Shown: one piece after another, positions 6,389-13,325 of the stretch
Position numbering within the stretch: the first letter of the stretch is position 1
Layout: every line of letters starts with the position of its first letter
Source: Myxococcales bacterium UBA1238
Lineage (GTDB): Bacteria; Myxococcota_A; Bradymonadia; UBA7976; UBA1532
Direction of reading: 5' to 3'
NCBI GenBank assembly: GCA_002309015.1
Contig: DBWM01000043.1
Span: 136,212 to 149,562 of the forward strand
Length of the DNA stretch: 13,351 nucleotides
The notes under the pieces: generated by a model
The model's database searches: none
Told to the model about the DNA's origin: nothing
Seen by the model: only the letters and a program-made list of their open reading frames with translations
Made by a program: the position numbers and the translations under genes

Positions 6389-6931
6389 TCAGGCTTTGAC
6401 GTGAATGCAGACGAAGGGGCCTTCTTCGGGTTCGAATTCGAAGGTGGGGAGGCCAAAGGTTTGCCAGAGGCGATCGGCTTCCTGTTCGTCAAAGTTTTCG
6501 ACGCGGTGGCCCACTTCGGCCTGGATCGGGCGACCTTCGATCTCGAGTTCGTGCTCGCCCAGCGCGATCCTGCGGCGAATCTTGCCGTTTTGCGCGTAAA
6601 CAAAAGCCGCCTGAGCGAAATCTTCATCGACGCCGGCTGCGATCGCTTCACCGAAGGCTTCTGAGAGCTTCGCGAGGGCATCCGACTGGTGCGGGAGCTT
6701 TAAGTCCAGATCCCCGATGATCGCCCATGGGCCGTGTTTCCAGAGATACCAGGCGTTGGAGCCTTCTTCGCCCCCAAAATCTTCGACGCGGGGCTGGCAA
6801 AATTGTACGGCATCAAAAAAATCGTCGAAGGATTGGGTCTCGACGATTTGGACACCAAAAGCCTCGGCGGCATAAGCCCGGAGCTTCTCGACTGCAGTCT
6901 TGACCGCAATCGCTGAGCGGGCTCGACTCAT
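6389..6931 (-). CDS. Conserved-looking hypothetical cytoplasmic protein
   Basis: 180 residues with no signal peptide and no transmembrane segment. The ATG at 6931 is supported by AGGAG eight bases upstream. The sequence is rich in Trp and acidic residues, with a segment GPWAIIGDLDLKLPHQ near residue 70 and another, AFVYAQNGKIRRRIALGE, near residue 110. This alternation of strands and helices recalls small immunity or SMI1-like folds, but I cannot assign it to a family. The gene has its own candidate promoter upstream and is separated by 139 bp from the DUF763 gene on the same strand, so it is probably transcribed on its own. Its stop is one base from that of the convergent lipoprotein gene. 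GC and codon use do not look foreign. Confidence 0.8.
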   Translation of the reverse strand: MSRARSAIAVKTAVEKLRAYAAEAFGVQIVETQSFDDFFDAVQFCQPRVEDFGGEEGSNAWYLWKHGPWAIIGDLDLKLPHQSDALAKLSEAFGEAIAAGVDEDFAQAAFVYAQNGKIRRRIALGEHELEIEGRPIQAEVGHRVENFDEQEADRLWQTFGLPTFEFEPEEGPFVCIHVKA

Positions 6932-6979
6932 CTTCGCATCTCCTATCGTGGCGCGCCTGTTTGCGCAGTTATGTCCGTG

Positions 6980-7008
6980 ATTGAATCGAATGATTTCACG
7001 ATTGGCAA
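6980..7008 (-). promoter_or_regulatory. Candidate sigma70-type promoter for the gene at 6931
   Basis: On the minus strand TTGCCA (7008-7003, five of six to consensus) is followed after exactly 17 bp by TTCAAT (6985-6980, four of six). Transcription would start near 6973, giving a leader of about 42 bases with the AGGAG ribosome site near its end. Confidence 0.5.
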
Positions 7009-7070
7009 GATTTCTTCACGGTTTGAGATCGAAATTTATGCAACTTGTTGAAAAAATGAGAGTTTTTGCA

Positions 7071-8474
7071 TCAAAACCCGGGTAAAAACGGTTGGTTTTG
7101 AGGGCAATGTGGGCTCGGTTTGCGCGCGGTCTGAGGGCGGCGCGCGGGTTGTGACGCCGATTGATGGGAGGTCGGTTTGCGTGCGGTCTGCGCGCGCTGC
7201 GCGTTCGGGCGATCGAAGACGGTGCGTCCGCCGTAATTGCGGCTTTGCTGGCGTTCGGCGGCCAGGTAGTCGGCAAAGATGGGCTCGTTCTGACCGGCGT
7301 TCGAGAGCACTTCTTCCACCTTGCGCGCCTGCTGATCGAGCCTGCGGATCGCTTCGAGCTTGTCGTCTTCGCCGAGTCGTGCGAGGCGCACCGCGTTTTT
7401 GAGCACCGCGATCGTCTGATCGTAGATATGGAGCGGCACGGGGAACGGGTGGCCGTCTTTGCCGCCGTGGCAGAGCGAGAAGCGCGCGGGATCGGAGAAG
7501 CGGCTCGGCTTGCCGTGGAGCACTTCGCTCACAAACGCGAGGGAGGCCATGGTGCGCGGTCCAAGGCCCGGCGTTAAGAGGAGCTCGTCGAACTGGCGGT
7601 GTTCGCAGGCCTGCTCGGCGGCCACGAGCGTCGATCGCAGGCGCAGATCGTTGACGTCTTCGCTGATCACCTGATGGCGCCGGGGCATGGTGAGATGCGG
7701 GATTTGCAGCTGTGCGCTCTGGGGCGTCATTTTGAGCAGCGGCAGCTCGTTTGAGAGGGCGTCGCAATGGAGCGCGTCTCGGATTTCCCAAATCGCCTGA
7801 TCGGGGCCCCGCTGCACCAGATCGAGGATCGATTCCCGGGCGTCGGAGGCGCGGTGATCCGTGAGGTTTAAGATCGGCTCTGTGCGTTCGAGGCCTTCGA
7901 TGGCGGCGTGGGGCTCGTCCACAAAATCGCGCACCTGCGACGAGAGCCAGTGATAGCGCCGCGCCATGCTGCTTTGCTCGTCCATGCCCTGCTGCACCAC
8001 GGTCCAAAGGCCGTCGCTCGTTAAAAAGAAGCTGTGCAGGTAGATTTGGAACCCGTCCTGAACGGCGGTGTTGTCGACTTTGGCCACCAGGCGGCTCGTG
8101 CGCGCAAGCTGCGATCCGCAAAGCCCCGTTTTTTCGCAGACCCGTTCGAGCTCTTTGGGCGTTTGGAGCGAATGTTTGCCCCGGCCGCCGCAGACGTAAA
8201 TCCCGATCTCGTCCTGGATGGGGGCGAGTCCGCGCTTTAAGGCGCTGCAAACGGCGGTGGTGATGCCCGAAGAATGCCAGTCCATGCCCATGACGGCGCC
8301 AAAGGACTGAAACCAGAACGGGTGGGCGAGCCTGCGCAGGAATTCGGCGCGGCCGTAATGGATGACCAACGCTTCGACCATGACGCGGGCGAGTTTTTCC
8401 ATGCGGTCGCTCAGCCATTGAGGGATGCTGCCGCCGTGGAGAGGGAGATCTGCGCTGCCGGATTTGTATGCCAT
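7071..8474 (-). CDS. DUF763 family protein with basic repetitive C-terminal tail
   Basis: 467 residues from ATG 8474. This start is chosen because DUF763 proteins begin with a short residue run leading into SADLPLHGG, as here. The longer in-frame opening back to 8684 reads through an intergenic repeat and is not family-like. Recognisable family segments: PFWFQSFGAVMGMDWHSSG (about 52-70), GIYVCGGRGKHS (about 91-102), a helix-hairpin-helix-like TPGLGPRTMASLAFVSEVLHG (about 301-321), then DPARFSLCHGGKDGHPFPVP (about 328-347). DUF763 is widespread in archaea and bacteria and has no established function. The HhH-like segment hints at nucleic-acid binding, which is inference. The last 50 residues are a Gln/Arg/Pro/Lys-rich disordered tail containing QTARKP twice. 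No clear ribosome site precedes the start. A TTGACA lies at 8504-8509, 30 bases upstream of the ATG, so a leaderless transcript is possible. Confidence 0.9.
   Translation of the reverse strand: MAYKSGSADLPLHGGSIPQWLSDRMEKLARVMVEALVIHYGRAEFLRRLAHPFWFQSFGAVMGMDWHSSGITTAVCSALKRGLAPIQDEIGIYVCGGRGKHSLQTPKELERVCEKTGLCGSQLARTSRLVAKVDNTAVQDGFQIYLHSFFLTSDGLWTVVQQGMDEQSSMARRYHWLSSQVRDFVDEPHAAIEGLERTEPILNLTDHRASDARESILDLVQRGPDQAIWEIRDALHCDALSNELPLLKMTPQSAQLQIPHLTMPRRHQVISEDVNDLRLRSTLVAAEQACEHRQFDELLLTPGLGPRTMASLAFVSEVLHGKPSRFSDPARFSLCHGGKDGHPFPVPLHIYDQTIAVLKNAVRLARLGEDDKLEAIRRLDQQARKVEEVLSNAGQNEPIFADYLAAERQQSRNYGGRTVFDRPNAQRAQTARKPTSHQSASQPARRPQTARKPSPHCPQNQPFLPGF
7115..7190. repeat. 19-bp direct repeat, two copies, inside the DUF763 tail
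   Basis: Copies at 7115-7133 and 7172-7190 differ at one base of 19. They are 57 bp apart, so they stay in frame and give the two QTARKP segments in the protein tail. This is best read as a recent internal duplication in a disordered tail. Confidence 0.85.
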
Positions 8475-8603
8475 GCCGCAAGACTGAACGGATGATGCTG
8501 AAATGTCAAGCGGATCGGTGCAGCTGTTCAGAATTGAGGGGCGGTGAACCCGCGAGCGGGCAGGCGATCGGACGATCGGTGGGGCGAATGGTCGCGGCGG
8601 AAC

Positions 8604-8840
8604 GGATTGCTGGGCAGGAGATCGGGGCTTCCATGCCATGTAATGTGAGATCTCCGTACCGCGATCGCGTTTTACATCCCCCAAACAATGCGATCGCGGC
8701 GCGGAGATCGCGTATTACACCCCCCCAACAATGCGATCGCGGCGCGGAGATCGCGTATTACACCCCCTGTAAAATGCGATCGCGGCGTGGAGATCGCGTA
8801 TTACATCCCCCTAAAGGCGGGATCTCCTGGCGAGCAATGG
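8604..8840. repeat. 237-bp imperfect palindromic repeat element
   Basis: The left arm (8604-8680) aligns without gaps to the reverse complement of the right arm (8840-8764). My count is 53 identities in 77 positions. The matches are clustered: ATTGCT and CAGGAGATC near the ends, ATGTAAT, GATCTCC, then CCGCGATCGC and TTTTACA. Several differences in the inner half leave G-U pairs in a plus-strand RNA. The centre holds copies of a 43-bp tandem unit. There is no coding potential, and no target-site duplication was found. It could be a species-specific dispersed element of the MITE or REP kind, or a structured RNA; sequence alone cannot decide. Confidence 0.7.
8647..8815. repeat. 43-bp tandem repeat, about four copies, each with GCGATCGC
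   Basis: Copies at 8647-8689 (diverged), 8690-8732, 8733-8775 and 8776-8815 (last few bases lost). The middle units are nearly identical. Each full unit carries the octamer GCGATCGC and then GAGATCGCG, giving a small GCGATC/GATCGC hairpin, followed by TATTACA and a C-run. There are no unique spacers between units, so it is not a CRISPR array. GATC occurs about nine times within 180 bp. Confidence 0.9.
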
Positions 8841-8868
8841 TGATTGGGAAGGGGTGATTGGGGAAGGT
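8841..8868. repeat. 14-bp tandem pair next to the glyS stop codon
   Basis: TGATTGGGAAGGGG and TGATTGGGGAAGGT lie back to back between the palindromic element and the glyS stop. They are near-identical and probably arose by slippage. Confidence 0.7.
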
Positions 8869-8870
8869 TT

Positions 8871-10421
8871 TTAGATCTTGCGGAGGCGGGATTCGATTTC
8901 CTGGACGGCGGTGTCGATGGAGATGCGCTGCTGTTCCATCGTGTCGCGGTCGCGGATCGTGATCGTGCCGTCCTGGAGGGTCTGGCCGTCGATGGTGAGG
9001 CACCAGGGCGTGCCGATCTCGTCGTGGCGGCGGTAGCGGCGGCCGATGGTCTGCTGCTCGTCGTAGCGCGCGTTGATGCCGTGGGCGAGGAAGGCGTTGA
9101 CGACTTCGCGGGCCTTTTCGGGCATGCCGTCCTTCTTGACCAGCGGGAGCACGGCCACCTTGATGGGCGCGAGAGCCGGATGCAGCTTCAGCACGACGCG
9201 GGTTTCGCCGTTTTCGAGGGTCTCCTCGTTGTAGGCGTCGATGAGCATGACCAGAAGGCCGCGGGTGGCGCCGGCCGAGGGCTCGATGACGTAGGGCGTG
9301 TATTTCTTTTGCGCGGTGGGGTCAAAGTACTCGAGCTTCTGCCCCGAGTATTTGGCGTGCTTCTGCAAATCGTAGTCGGTGCGGTTGGCGATGCCTTCGA
9401 GTTCGCCCCAGCCCCAGGGGTAGAGATATTCGACGTCGTAGCAGGCCTTGGCGTAATGGGCGAGCTCGGCCTGATCGTGGGCGCGGAGGCGGAAGTTTTC
9501 GGGATGGTTGGTGAACTTCTTCCACCAGTTCAGGCGGAAGTCCTTCCAGTAATCCATCCATTCGTCGTCGGTGCCCGGTTCGCAGAAGAACTCCATCTCC
9601 ATCTGCTCGAATTCGCAGGAACGGAAGATGAAATGCTCGACGGTGATCTCGTTGCGGAACGACTTGCCCTGCTGCGCGATGCCGAAGGGGACCTTCATCG
9701 ACATCGATTGCTGGATGTTCATGAACTGCACGAACATCGCCTGGGCGGTCTCGGGGCGGAGGTAGACGGCGCTGTCTTTGGTGAGCTCGTCGAGTTTGGC
9801 GCGGAGGGCGTTGCCCTGAAGGCCCGCGAGTTCACCGCGCTCGATCGCCTGGGCGACCTCGGTCATCGCGTCGACGGGACCGATGCTGGAGCGGAACATG
9901 AGGTTGAACTGGCGCTCTTCGGAGAGGAACGGCGAGTTGCAGACGGGGCAGACGTAACCGCGGTTGCCGGCTTTGGCGCCCTTTAATTCCTTGCCGTGCG
10001 CTTCGAGCTCGACGCCAAACTGCGTCTTGATCAGCTCCTGGGCGGCCTTGGCGCGCGCTTTATCGGCAAAAGTGAGGACGAGATCTTGGCCCTCGGTTGC
10101 AGGCGTCGCATGATCGGCGCGGAAACGCTCCTTGCATACGCGGCAGTCGACCAGGGGATCGGAGAAGCCCGCGAGGTGACCCGAGGCTTCCCAGACGCGC
10201 GGATGCATGATGATCGAGGCGTCGAGGCCCACCACGTCTTCGCGGCTCTGCACCATGTCGCGCCACCAGGCGTTCATGATGTTGCGCTTGAGCTCCACGC
10301 CGAGCGGGCCGTAGTCGTAAGCGCTGCGGAGACCGCCGTAGATCTCGGAGGATTGAAAAACAAAGCCGCGCCGCTTGCACAGCGACACGATTTTCTGCAT
10401 TTGGTCGGTTTCTTTGGCCAT
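8871..10421 (-). CDS. glyS: Glycyl-tRNA synthetase, single-chain (class II, dimeric) type
   Basis: 516 residues. It charges tRNA-Gly with glycine using ATP in the cytoplasm. The sequence is of the eukaryote/archaeal-like single-chain type, not the alpha2beta2 GlyQ/GlyS type. It begins with KRRGFVFQSSEIYGG and AYDYGPLG, then the motif 1 region, RPETAQ (about 221-226), motif 2 FRNEI (about 254-258), and motif 3 around EPSAGATRGLL (about 380). The anticodon-binding domain follows, with PLVKKDG and the typical YDEQQTIGRRYRRHDEIGTP. Two Cys pairs, C93/C96 and C157/C160, are placed to bind zinc in the insertion between motifs 1 and 2. ATG 10421 is chosen because AAGGA lies five bases upstream and MAKETDQMQKIV starts as in relatives; the in-frame ATG 10490 adds a non-family leader. 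It is divergent from the envelope operon at 10514. No T-box or glycine riboswitch is visible in the short leader. Confidence 0.97.
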   Translation of the reverse strand: MAKETDQMQKIVSLCKRRGFVFQSSEIYGGLRSAYDYGPLGVELKRNIMNAWWRDMVQSREDVVGLDASIIMHPRVWEASGHLAGFSDPLVDCRVCKERFRADHATPATEGQDLVLTFADKARAKAAQELIKTQFGVELEAHGKELKGAKAGNRGYVCPVCNSPFLSEERQFNLMFRSSIGPVDAMTEVAQAIERGELAGLQGNALRAKLDELTKDSAVYLRPETAQAMFVQFMNIQQSMSMKVPFGIAQQGKSFRNEITVEHFIFRSCEFEQMEMEFFCEPGTDDEWMDYWKDFRLNWWKKFTNHPENFRLRAHDQAELAHYAKACYDVEYLYPWGWGELEGIANRTDYDLQKHAKYSGQKLEYFDPTAQKKYTPYVIEPSAGATRGLLVMLIDAYNEETLENGETRVVLKLHPALAPIKVAVLPLVKKDGMPEKAREVVNAFLAHGINARYDEQQTIGRRYRRHDEIGTPWCLTIDGQTLQDGTITIRDRDTMEQQRISIDTAVQEIESRLRKI

Positions 10422-10454
10422 GATCGTCCTTTCGGCCCAACGATTGAGGCGCGC

Positions 10455-10483
10455 ATGGTAGTGATTTGGCTCCCGTACGTAAA
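10455..10483 (-). promoter_or_regulatory. Weak candidate promoter for glyS
   Basis: On the minus strand TTTACG (10483-10478) and TACCAT (10460-10455) are 17 bp apart, each four of six to consensus. The start would be near 10448, leaving a leader of about 27 bases with AAGGA at its end. Confidence 0.3.
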
Positions 10484-10500
10484 CCCACACGGGGTCAAAG

Positions 10501-10507
10501 AGAGGAG
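10501..10507 (+). promoter_or_regulatory. Ribosome binding site fixing the GTG start at 10514
   Basis: AGAGGAG ends six bases before GTG 10514. It selects this GTG over the in-frame ATG at 10466, which has no ribosome site and would bury the signal peptide. Confidence 0.8.
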
Positions 10508-10513
10508 ATCGCG

Positions 10514-12133
10514 GTGAAACGCCGCTTTTTTTTGATGGCGCTGCTCTGGCTGAGCGGCTTTTGGGTCACGTTTCAGGCGGATGCCTGGGCACAGCTGCCC
10601 GATTTTGATGAAGAGGACGAGGATGCGCCGGAACCCGTAAAACCGAAGTCGCGCAAGGCTGAAGAAAAGAAGGCGGCCAAAGACGCCAAAACGGGCAAAA
10701 AAAAGGGTAAAGCCAAAGAGGATCCGCCCGCAGCGCCTGTGCCCGAACCTGTGCCCGAACCTGTGCCCGAACCGCCGCCGCCGCCCAAACCCACACCGCG
10801 CGTCGATCTGGTGATCGTGGGGCCCGGAGACGACGTGTATACGCTCTATGGCCATGCGGCGCTTCTGGTGCGCGAGGATCCCCATGGGCCCATCGAGCAG
10901 GCGCGCGTTTACAACTTTGGGATCACCGATTTTAAGAAGCCGAACTACGCCTACAATTTCTTAACGGGCCGCGTGAACTTCTGGGGCGACGACAAATCTT
11001 TTCGCGCGGCGCGTTCGGGCTGGGTGCGCGAGGATCGGACGGTCGTGCGCTATCCGCTGAATCTGACGCCGGAGCAGACTGCGCAGCTGATTTGGCGCCT
11101 GGAACATGACGTGAAGCCGGAGTTTCGGGAATACCGCTACGATACCTTCCGTGAAAACTGTGCGACCCGCCTGCGCGACGCGATCGATGAAGCGGTGGGC
11201 GGCGCGATCTTTGCGCAGCTTTGGGGCGTGCAGACGGGGCGAACGTATCACGACGAGGTGCGGCGCGCGTTTACGGCGGATTTCCTGCTGCTCTTTGGAT
11301 CCGAGTTTCCCACCGGCATCGAGATGGAGCGCCAGCGGAACGCCTGGGAGATGATGTTTTTGCCCGAATATCTGGGATTCTGGCTTCAGCGCGTAACGGT
11401 TTCCGGGCCAGAGGGTCCGATGCCGCTTCTGAGCGATCCTTTGGTGGTGCATCAGCGTCAGGGGCCGTATCCGCTGGGGAATCATCCGCAGGCGGGACAA
11501 TGGGTGATCGGCGTCTGGGCGTTTTTGGTGGTGGCGGGCGCGCTCTTCGTGCGGCGTCTGGGTCGCAGGTTGCGGGGCGCGATGCTGCTTTTGTTTGCTT
11601 TGCCTTCGGTGGCCTGGGGAACTGTGCTCGTGGCGCTCAATTTATGGAGCTGCTGGCCCGACGTGCGCGAGTCGTTCTTGCTGCTCTGCTTTATGCCCCT
11701 CGATCTTTTGCTGCTTTGGCCGGCGGTGACTCTTTTGCTGAATCGAAACTTCCGCTTTCGGGCGATGCGATTCTATTTGTGGGGGCGACTTCTGGTGGCG
11801 CTGGCGGTGTCGGTGCTGACGCCGTTTGTCACGCTGCTGCACGGGCCTGTGGCGCCGAGATTTCTTGCGGTCGCGGGGCTGTTTTGGGCGCTTTGCTGCC
11901 TGACGAGGCGCGAACAGACGGTTGCCTGTGAGCCTGTCGGGCCTTCGGAACCGATCCGGAGCGATGAGAGCGATCAAAAGATGCCAGCGGTTGAGACTTT
12001 GCTTGCCGATGAAGCGCCGGGCGGCGTATCTACCTCTGAAGAGATGGCCGAAGAACTGGGTGCCGGAGAAGTGATCTTTAAGCGAGCGGTGCCTGTGGAT
12101 GCGGCCGGGAAGATGGAAAGCAGCGATGAATAA
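10514..12133 (+). CDS. DUF4105 / Lnb-type membrane protein, candidate lipoprotein N-acyltransferase
   Basis: 539 residues from GTG. Order of parts: Sec signal peptide with cleavage expected after ADAWA; a charged Lys/Glu linker (about 30-71); a Pro/Glu/Val repeat (about 74-95); a DUF4105 (Lnb N-terminal periplasmic) domain (about 97-290); then about five membrane helices (about 330-346, 355-377, 387-409, 425-442, 449-463) and a polar C-terminal tail. The DUF4105 domain shows its conserved pair: His114 in LYGHAALLVR and Cys216 in RENCATRLRD, with VYNFG and NFLTGRVNFW between. In Bacteroides the family member Lnb N-acylates lipoproteins and substitutes for Lnt; that role here is inferred from domain order and the intact His/Cys pair. 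DUF4105 proteins of other function are possible. The stop overlaps the start of the next gene by 8 bp, so the two are translated together. Confidence 0.82.
   Translation: MKRRFFLMALLWLSGFWVTFQADAWAQLPDFDEEDEDAPEPVKPKSRKAEEKKAAKDAKTGKKKGKAKEDPPAAPVPEPVPEPVPEPPPPPKPTPRVDLVIVGPGDDVYTLYGHAALLVREDPHGPIEQARVYNFGITDFKKPNYAYNFLTGRVNFWGDDKSFRAARSGWVREDRTVVRYPLNLTPEQTAQLIWRLEHDVKPEFREYRYDTFRENCATRLRDAIDEAVGGAIFAQLWGVQTGRTYHDEVRRAFTADFLLLFGSEFPTGIEMERQRNAWEMMFLPEYLGFWLQRVTVSGPEGPMPLLSDPLVVHQRQGPYPLGNHPQAGQWVIGVWAFLVVAGALFVRRLGRRLRGAMLLLFALPSVAWGTVLVALNLWSCWPDVRESFLLLCFMPLDLLLLWPAVTLLLNRNFRFRAMRFYLWGRLLVALAVSVLTPFVTLLHGPVAPRFLAVAGLFWALCCLTRREQTVACEPVGPSEPIRSDESDQKMPAVETLLADEAPGGVSTSEEMAEELGAGEVIFKRAVPVDAAGKMESSDE
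10736..10771 (+). repeat. 12-bp in-frame tandem repeat, three copies
   Basis: CCTGTGCCCGAA occurs three times exactly at 10736-10747, 10748-10759 and 10760-10771. It encodes Pro-Val-Pro-Glu repeats in the linker that separates the signal peptide from the DUF4105 domain. Copy number is likely to vary between strains. Confidence 0.9.
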
Positions 12134-13301
12134 GCTTTGGTTTTTTGTGGGATTGCTTCTTTGCTGGGCTTCTTCCCTGCGGGCGCAAGAGGAATTCGGG
12201 ACGCCTTCCTGGCTGGGGAATGAGGGGCCGGGAGATGCCTGGACGGCGGCGCAACTTGAAAGCGATGCGATGCGGTTAAAGGAGGGCACCTCCGAAGTCT
12301 GGACCGTGGGCGGGCAGGACGATGGGAGCGCACCGGAGGCCCCGGTGAGCGCTGAGATCTCTTCGGTTGAAGAGAGCGATGATGAAGATGGGACGACCGA
12401 CAGCGGCGAGCATGCCGAGGACGGCTCCATCGACGACGATCCCGGCGAGGATGCCGAGGAGCTCGAACCGCCGAAGAAGGTTGAGCCCATCGAGTTCGTC
12501 CCGGGGAAAACCTGCGTCTCGCTTGGGAAGGCCAACAACGGCGCATTGATCAACGGCGTCCCGCTCAACAGCAACGACTACATCACCTCGATGAAAACGA
12601 GCCGCTACGGGACCCCCGAGCTGGTGGAAGCGATTCAGGCGGCGGCCGAAGCAGTCAACCGGAAATATCCCGGATCCCACAAAGTGATCGTGAGAGATCT
12701 TTCGGCGCGCGAAGGCGGTCCGCTGAAGCCCCATTTGTCCCATCAGGCGGGCTGCGACGTCGACATCGGCTATTATTTCAAGGATCGGGTGCCTCAGGGA
12801 TTTGTGGAAGCGAACGCGAGAAACCTCGATGCGGCGCGAACATGGACGCTGGTCGAGTCGTTTTTGGCTGACGGCAAGACCGAATACATCTTCATGGATT
12901 ACAGCATCCAAAAGCCCCTCTACGAATATGCCCGCGACGTCGCCCACGTGAGTCCGGCCCGCCTGACAAAAATCTTTTCGTACCCCCACGGCAAAAGGTA
13001 CGGCATCATCCGCGATGCCAAAGGCCATAAGAACCATCTTCACGTCCGCATCTGGTGTCCTCAGGCCAAGGCCGCCGTTCGGGACTACGTGAAACGCTAT
13101 GGAAACTCCGCGCTCAAGCCTCTTCCCGTCTACTACACCGTTAAACGAGGCGATAACCCCAGTAAGATTGCCAAGAAACATAAGATCAAGCTCGAAGAGT
13201 TCAAAAAATGGAACGACTTTAAGAAGCGCAAGCGCAAAACCTTAAAACCGGGAGAGAAGATGATCGTGGGCTACAAGCGGCCCAAGCTTCCAGGTATGTA
13301 A
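12126..13301 (+). CDS. MepA-like penicillin-insensitive murein endopeptidase (M74) with C-terminal LysM
   Basis: 391 residues. ATG 12126 is chosen because it opens a clean Sec signal peptide (MNKLWFFVGLLLCW, cleavage likely after LRA, residue 20) and has GGAAAG a few bases upstream; ATG 12099 would add nine residues in front. After an acidic, disordered stretch (about 80-118) comes the M74 domain (about 125-325): SHQAGCDVD with His206 and Asp213 spaced like the MepA zinc ligands, and KNHLHVRIWCP with His304/His306. A LysM domain follows (about 336-382, starting YYTVKRGDNPSKIA) and should anchor the enzyme to peptidoglycan. MepA cuts D-Ala-mDAP cross-links in the periplasm. E. coli MepA has no LysM, so this is a longer architecture. 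The gene overlaps the Lnb-type gene by 8 bp and is closed by a strong terminator. Confidence 0.93.
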   Translation: MNKLWFFVGLLLCWASSLRAQEEFGTPSWLGNEGPGDAWTAAQLESDAMRLKEGTSEVWTVGGQDDGSAPEAPVSAEISSVEESDDEDGTTDSGEHAEDGSIDDDPGEDAEELEPPKKVEPIEFVPGKTCVSLGKANNGALINGVPLNSNDYITSMKTSRYGTPELVEAIQAAAEAVNRKYPGSHKVIVRDLSAREGGPLKPHLSHQAGCDVDIGYYFKDRVPQGFVEANARNLDAARTWTLVESFLADGKTEYIFMDYSIQKPLYEYARDVAHVSPARLTKIFSYPHGKRYGIIRDAKGHKNHLHVRIWCPQAKAAVRDYVKRYGNSALKPLPVYYTVKRGDNPSKIAKKHKIKLEEFKKWNDFKKRKRKTLKPGEKMIVGYKRPKLPGM

Positions 13302-13325
13302 AGGCTCCTTCGGGAGCCTTTTTTT
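13301..13325 (+). terminator. Rho-independent terminator of the envelope operon
   Basis: GGCTCC, a TTCG tetraloop, GGAGCC and seven Ts; with flanking A/T pairs the stem reaches eight base pairs. It begins at the last base of the preceding stop codon. The final 26 bases of the window show nothing further. Confidence 0.95.

Larger units (their letters stand above)
8475..8870. other. 396-bp gene-free stretch between DUF763 and glyS
   Basis: No believable gene. Frames crossing it on either strand are out of step with a 43-bp repeat and have no family-like content. From left to right it holds a TTGACA at 8504-8509 (minus strand, possible DUF763 promoter), a small GC hairpin CCCGC/GCGGG at 8549-8560, an 8-bp tandem pair at 8565-8580, the large palindromic element with its 43-bp array (8604-8840), and a 14-bp tandem pair (8841-8868) that ends next to the glyS stop. 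There is no classical terminator for glyS. Confidence 0.8.

Noticed and set aside
7036..8481. Long minus-strand open frame of 481 codons overlapping DUF763
   Set aside because: A +1 shadow of the DUF763 gene, rich in Arg/Pro/His, without family features.
8475..8684. N-terminal extension of the DUF763 gene to 8684
   Set aside because: The extra 70 residues read through repeat DNA, are not like the start of other family members and are not needed for a complete protein.
8647..8815. CRISPR array
   Set aside because: The units follow each other directly with no unique spacers, and no cas genes are present.
8468..8857. Plus-strand open frame through the 43-bp array
   Set aside because: The repeat period is not a multiple of three, so the peptide changes frame with each unit; the apparent protein is a product of repeat DNA.
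8844..9986. Long plus-strand open frame of 380 codons opposite glyS
   Set aside because: It is antisense to a strongly conserved synthetase, has the Val/Asp/Gly/Leu-heavy composition of a mirrored GC-rich gene and no ribosome site or domain.
10422..10513. T-box or glycine riboswitch in front of glyS
   Set aside because: The leader is too short and shows neither the T-box consensus nor glycine-aptamer stems.
11221..11931. Plus-strand open frame of 236 codons inside the Lnb-type gene
   Set aside because: Alternative frame of a gene with clear domain content; its Ala/Gly/Arg-rich composition is typical of a frame shadow.
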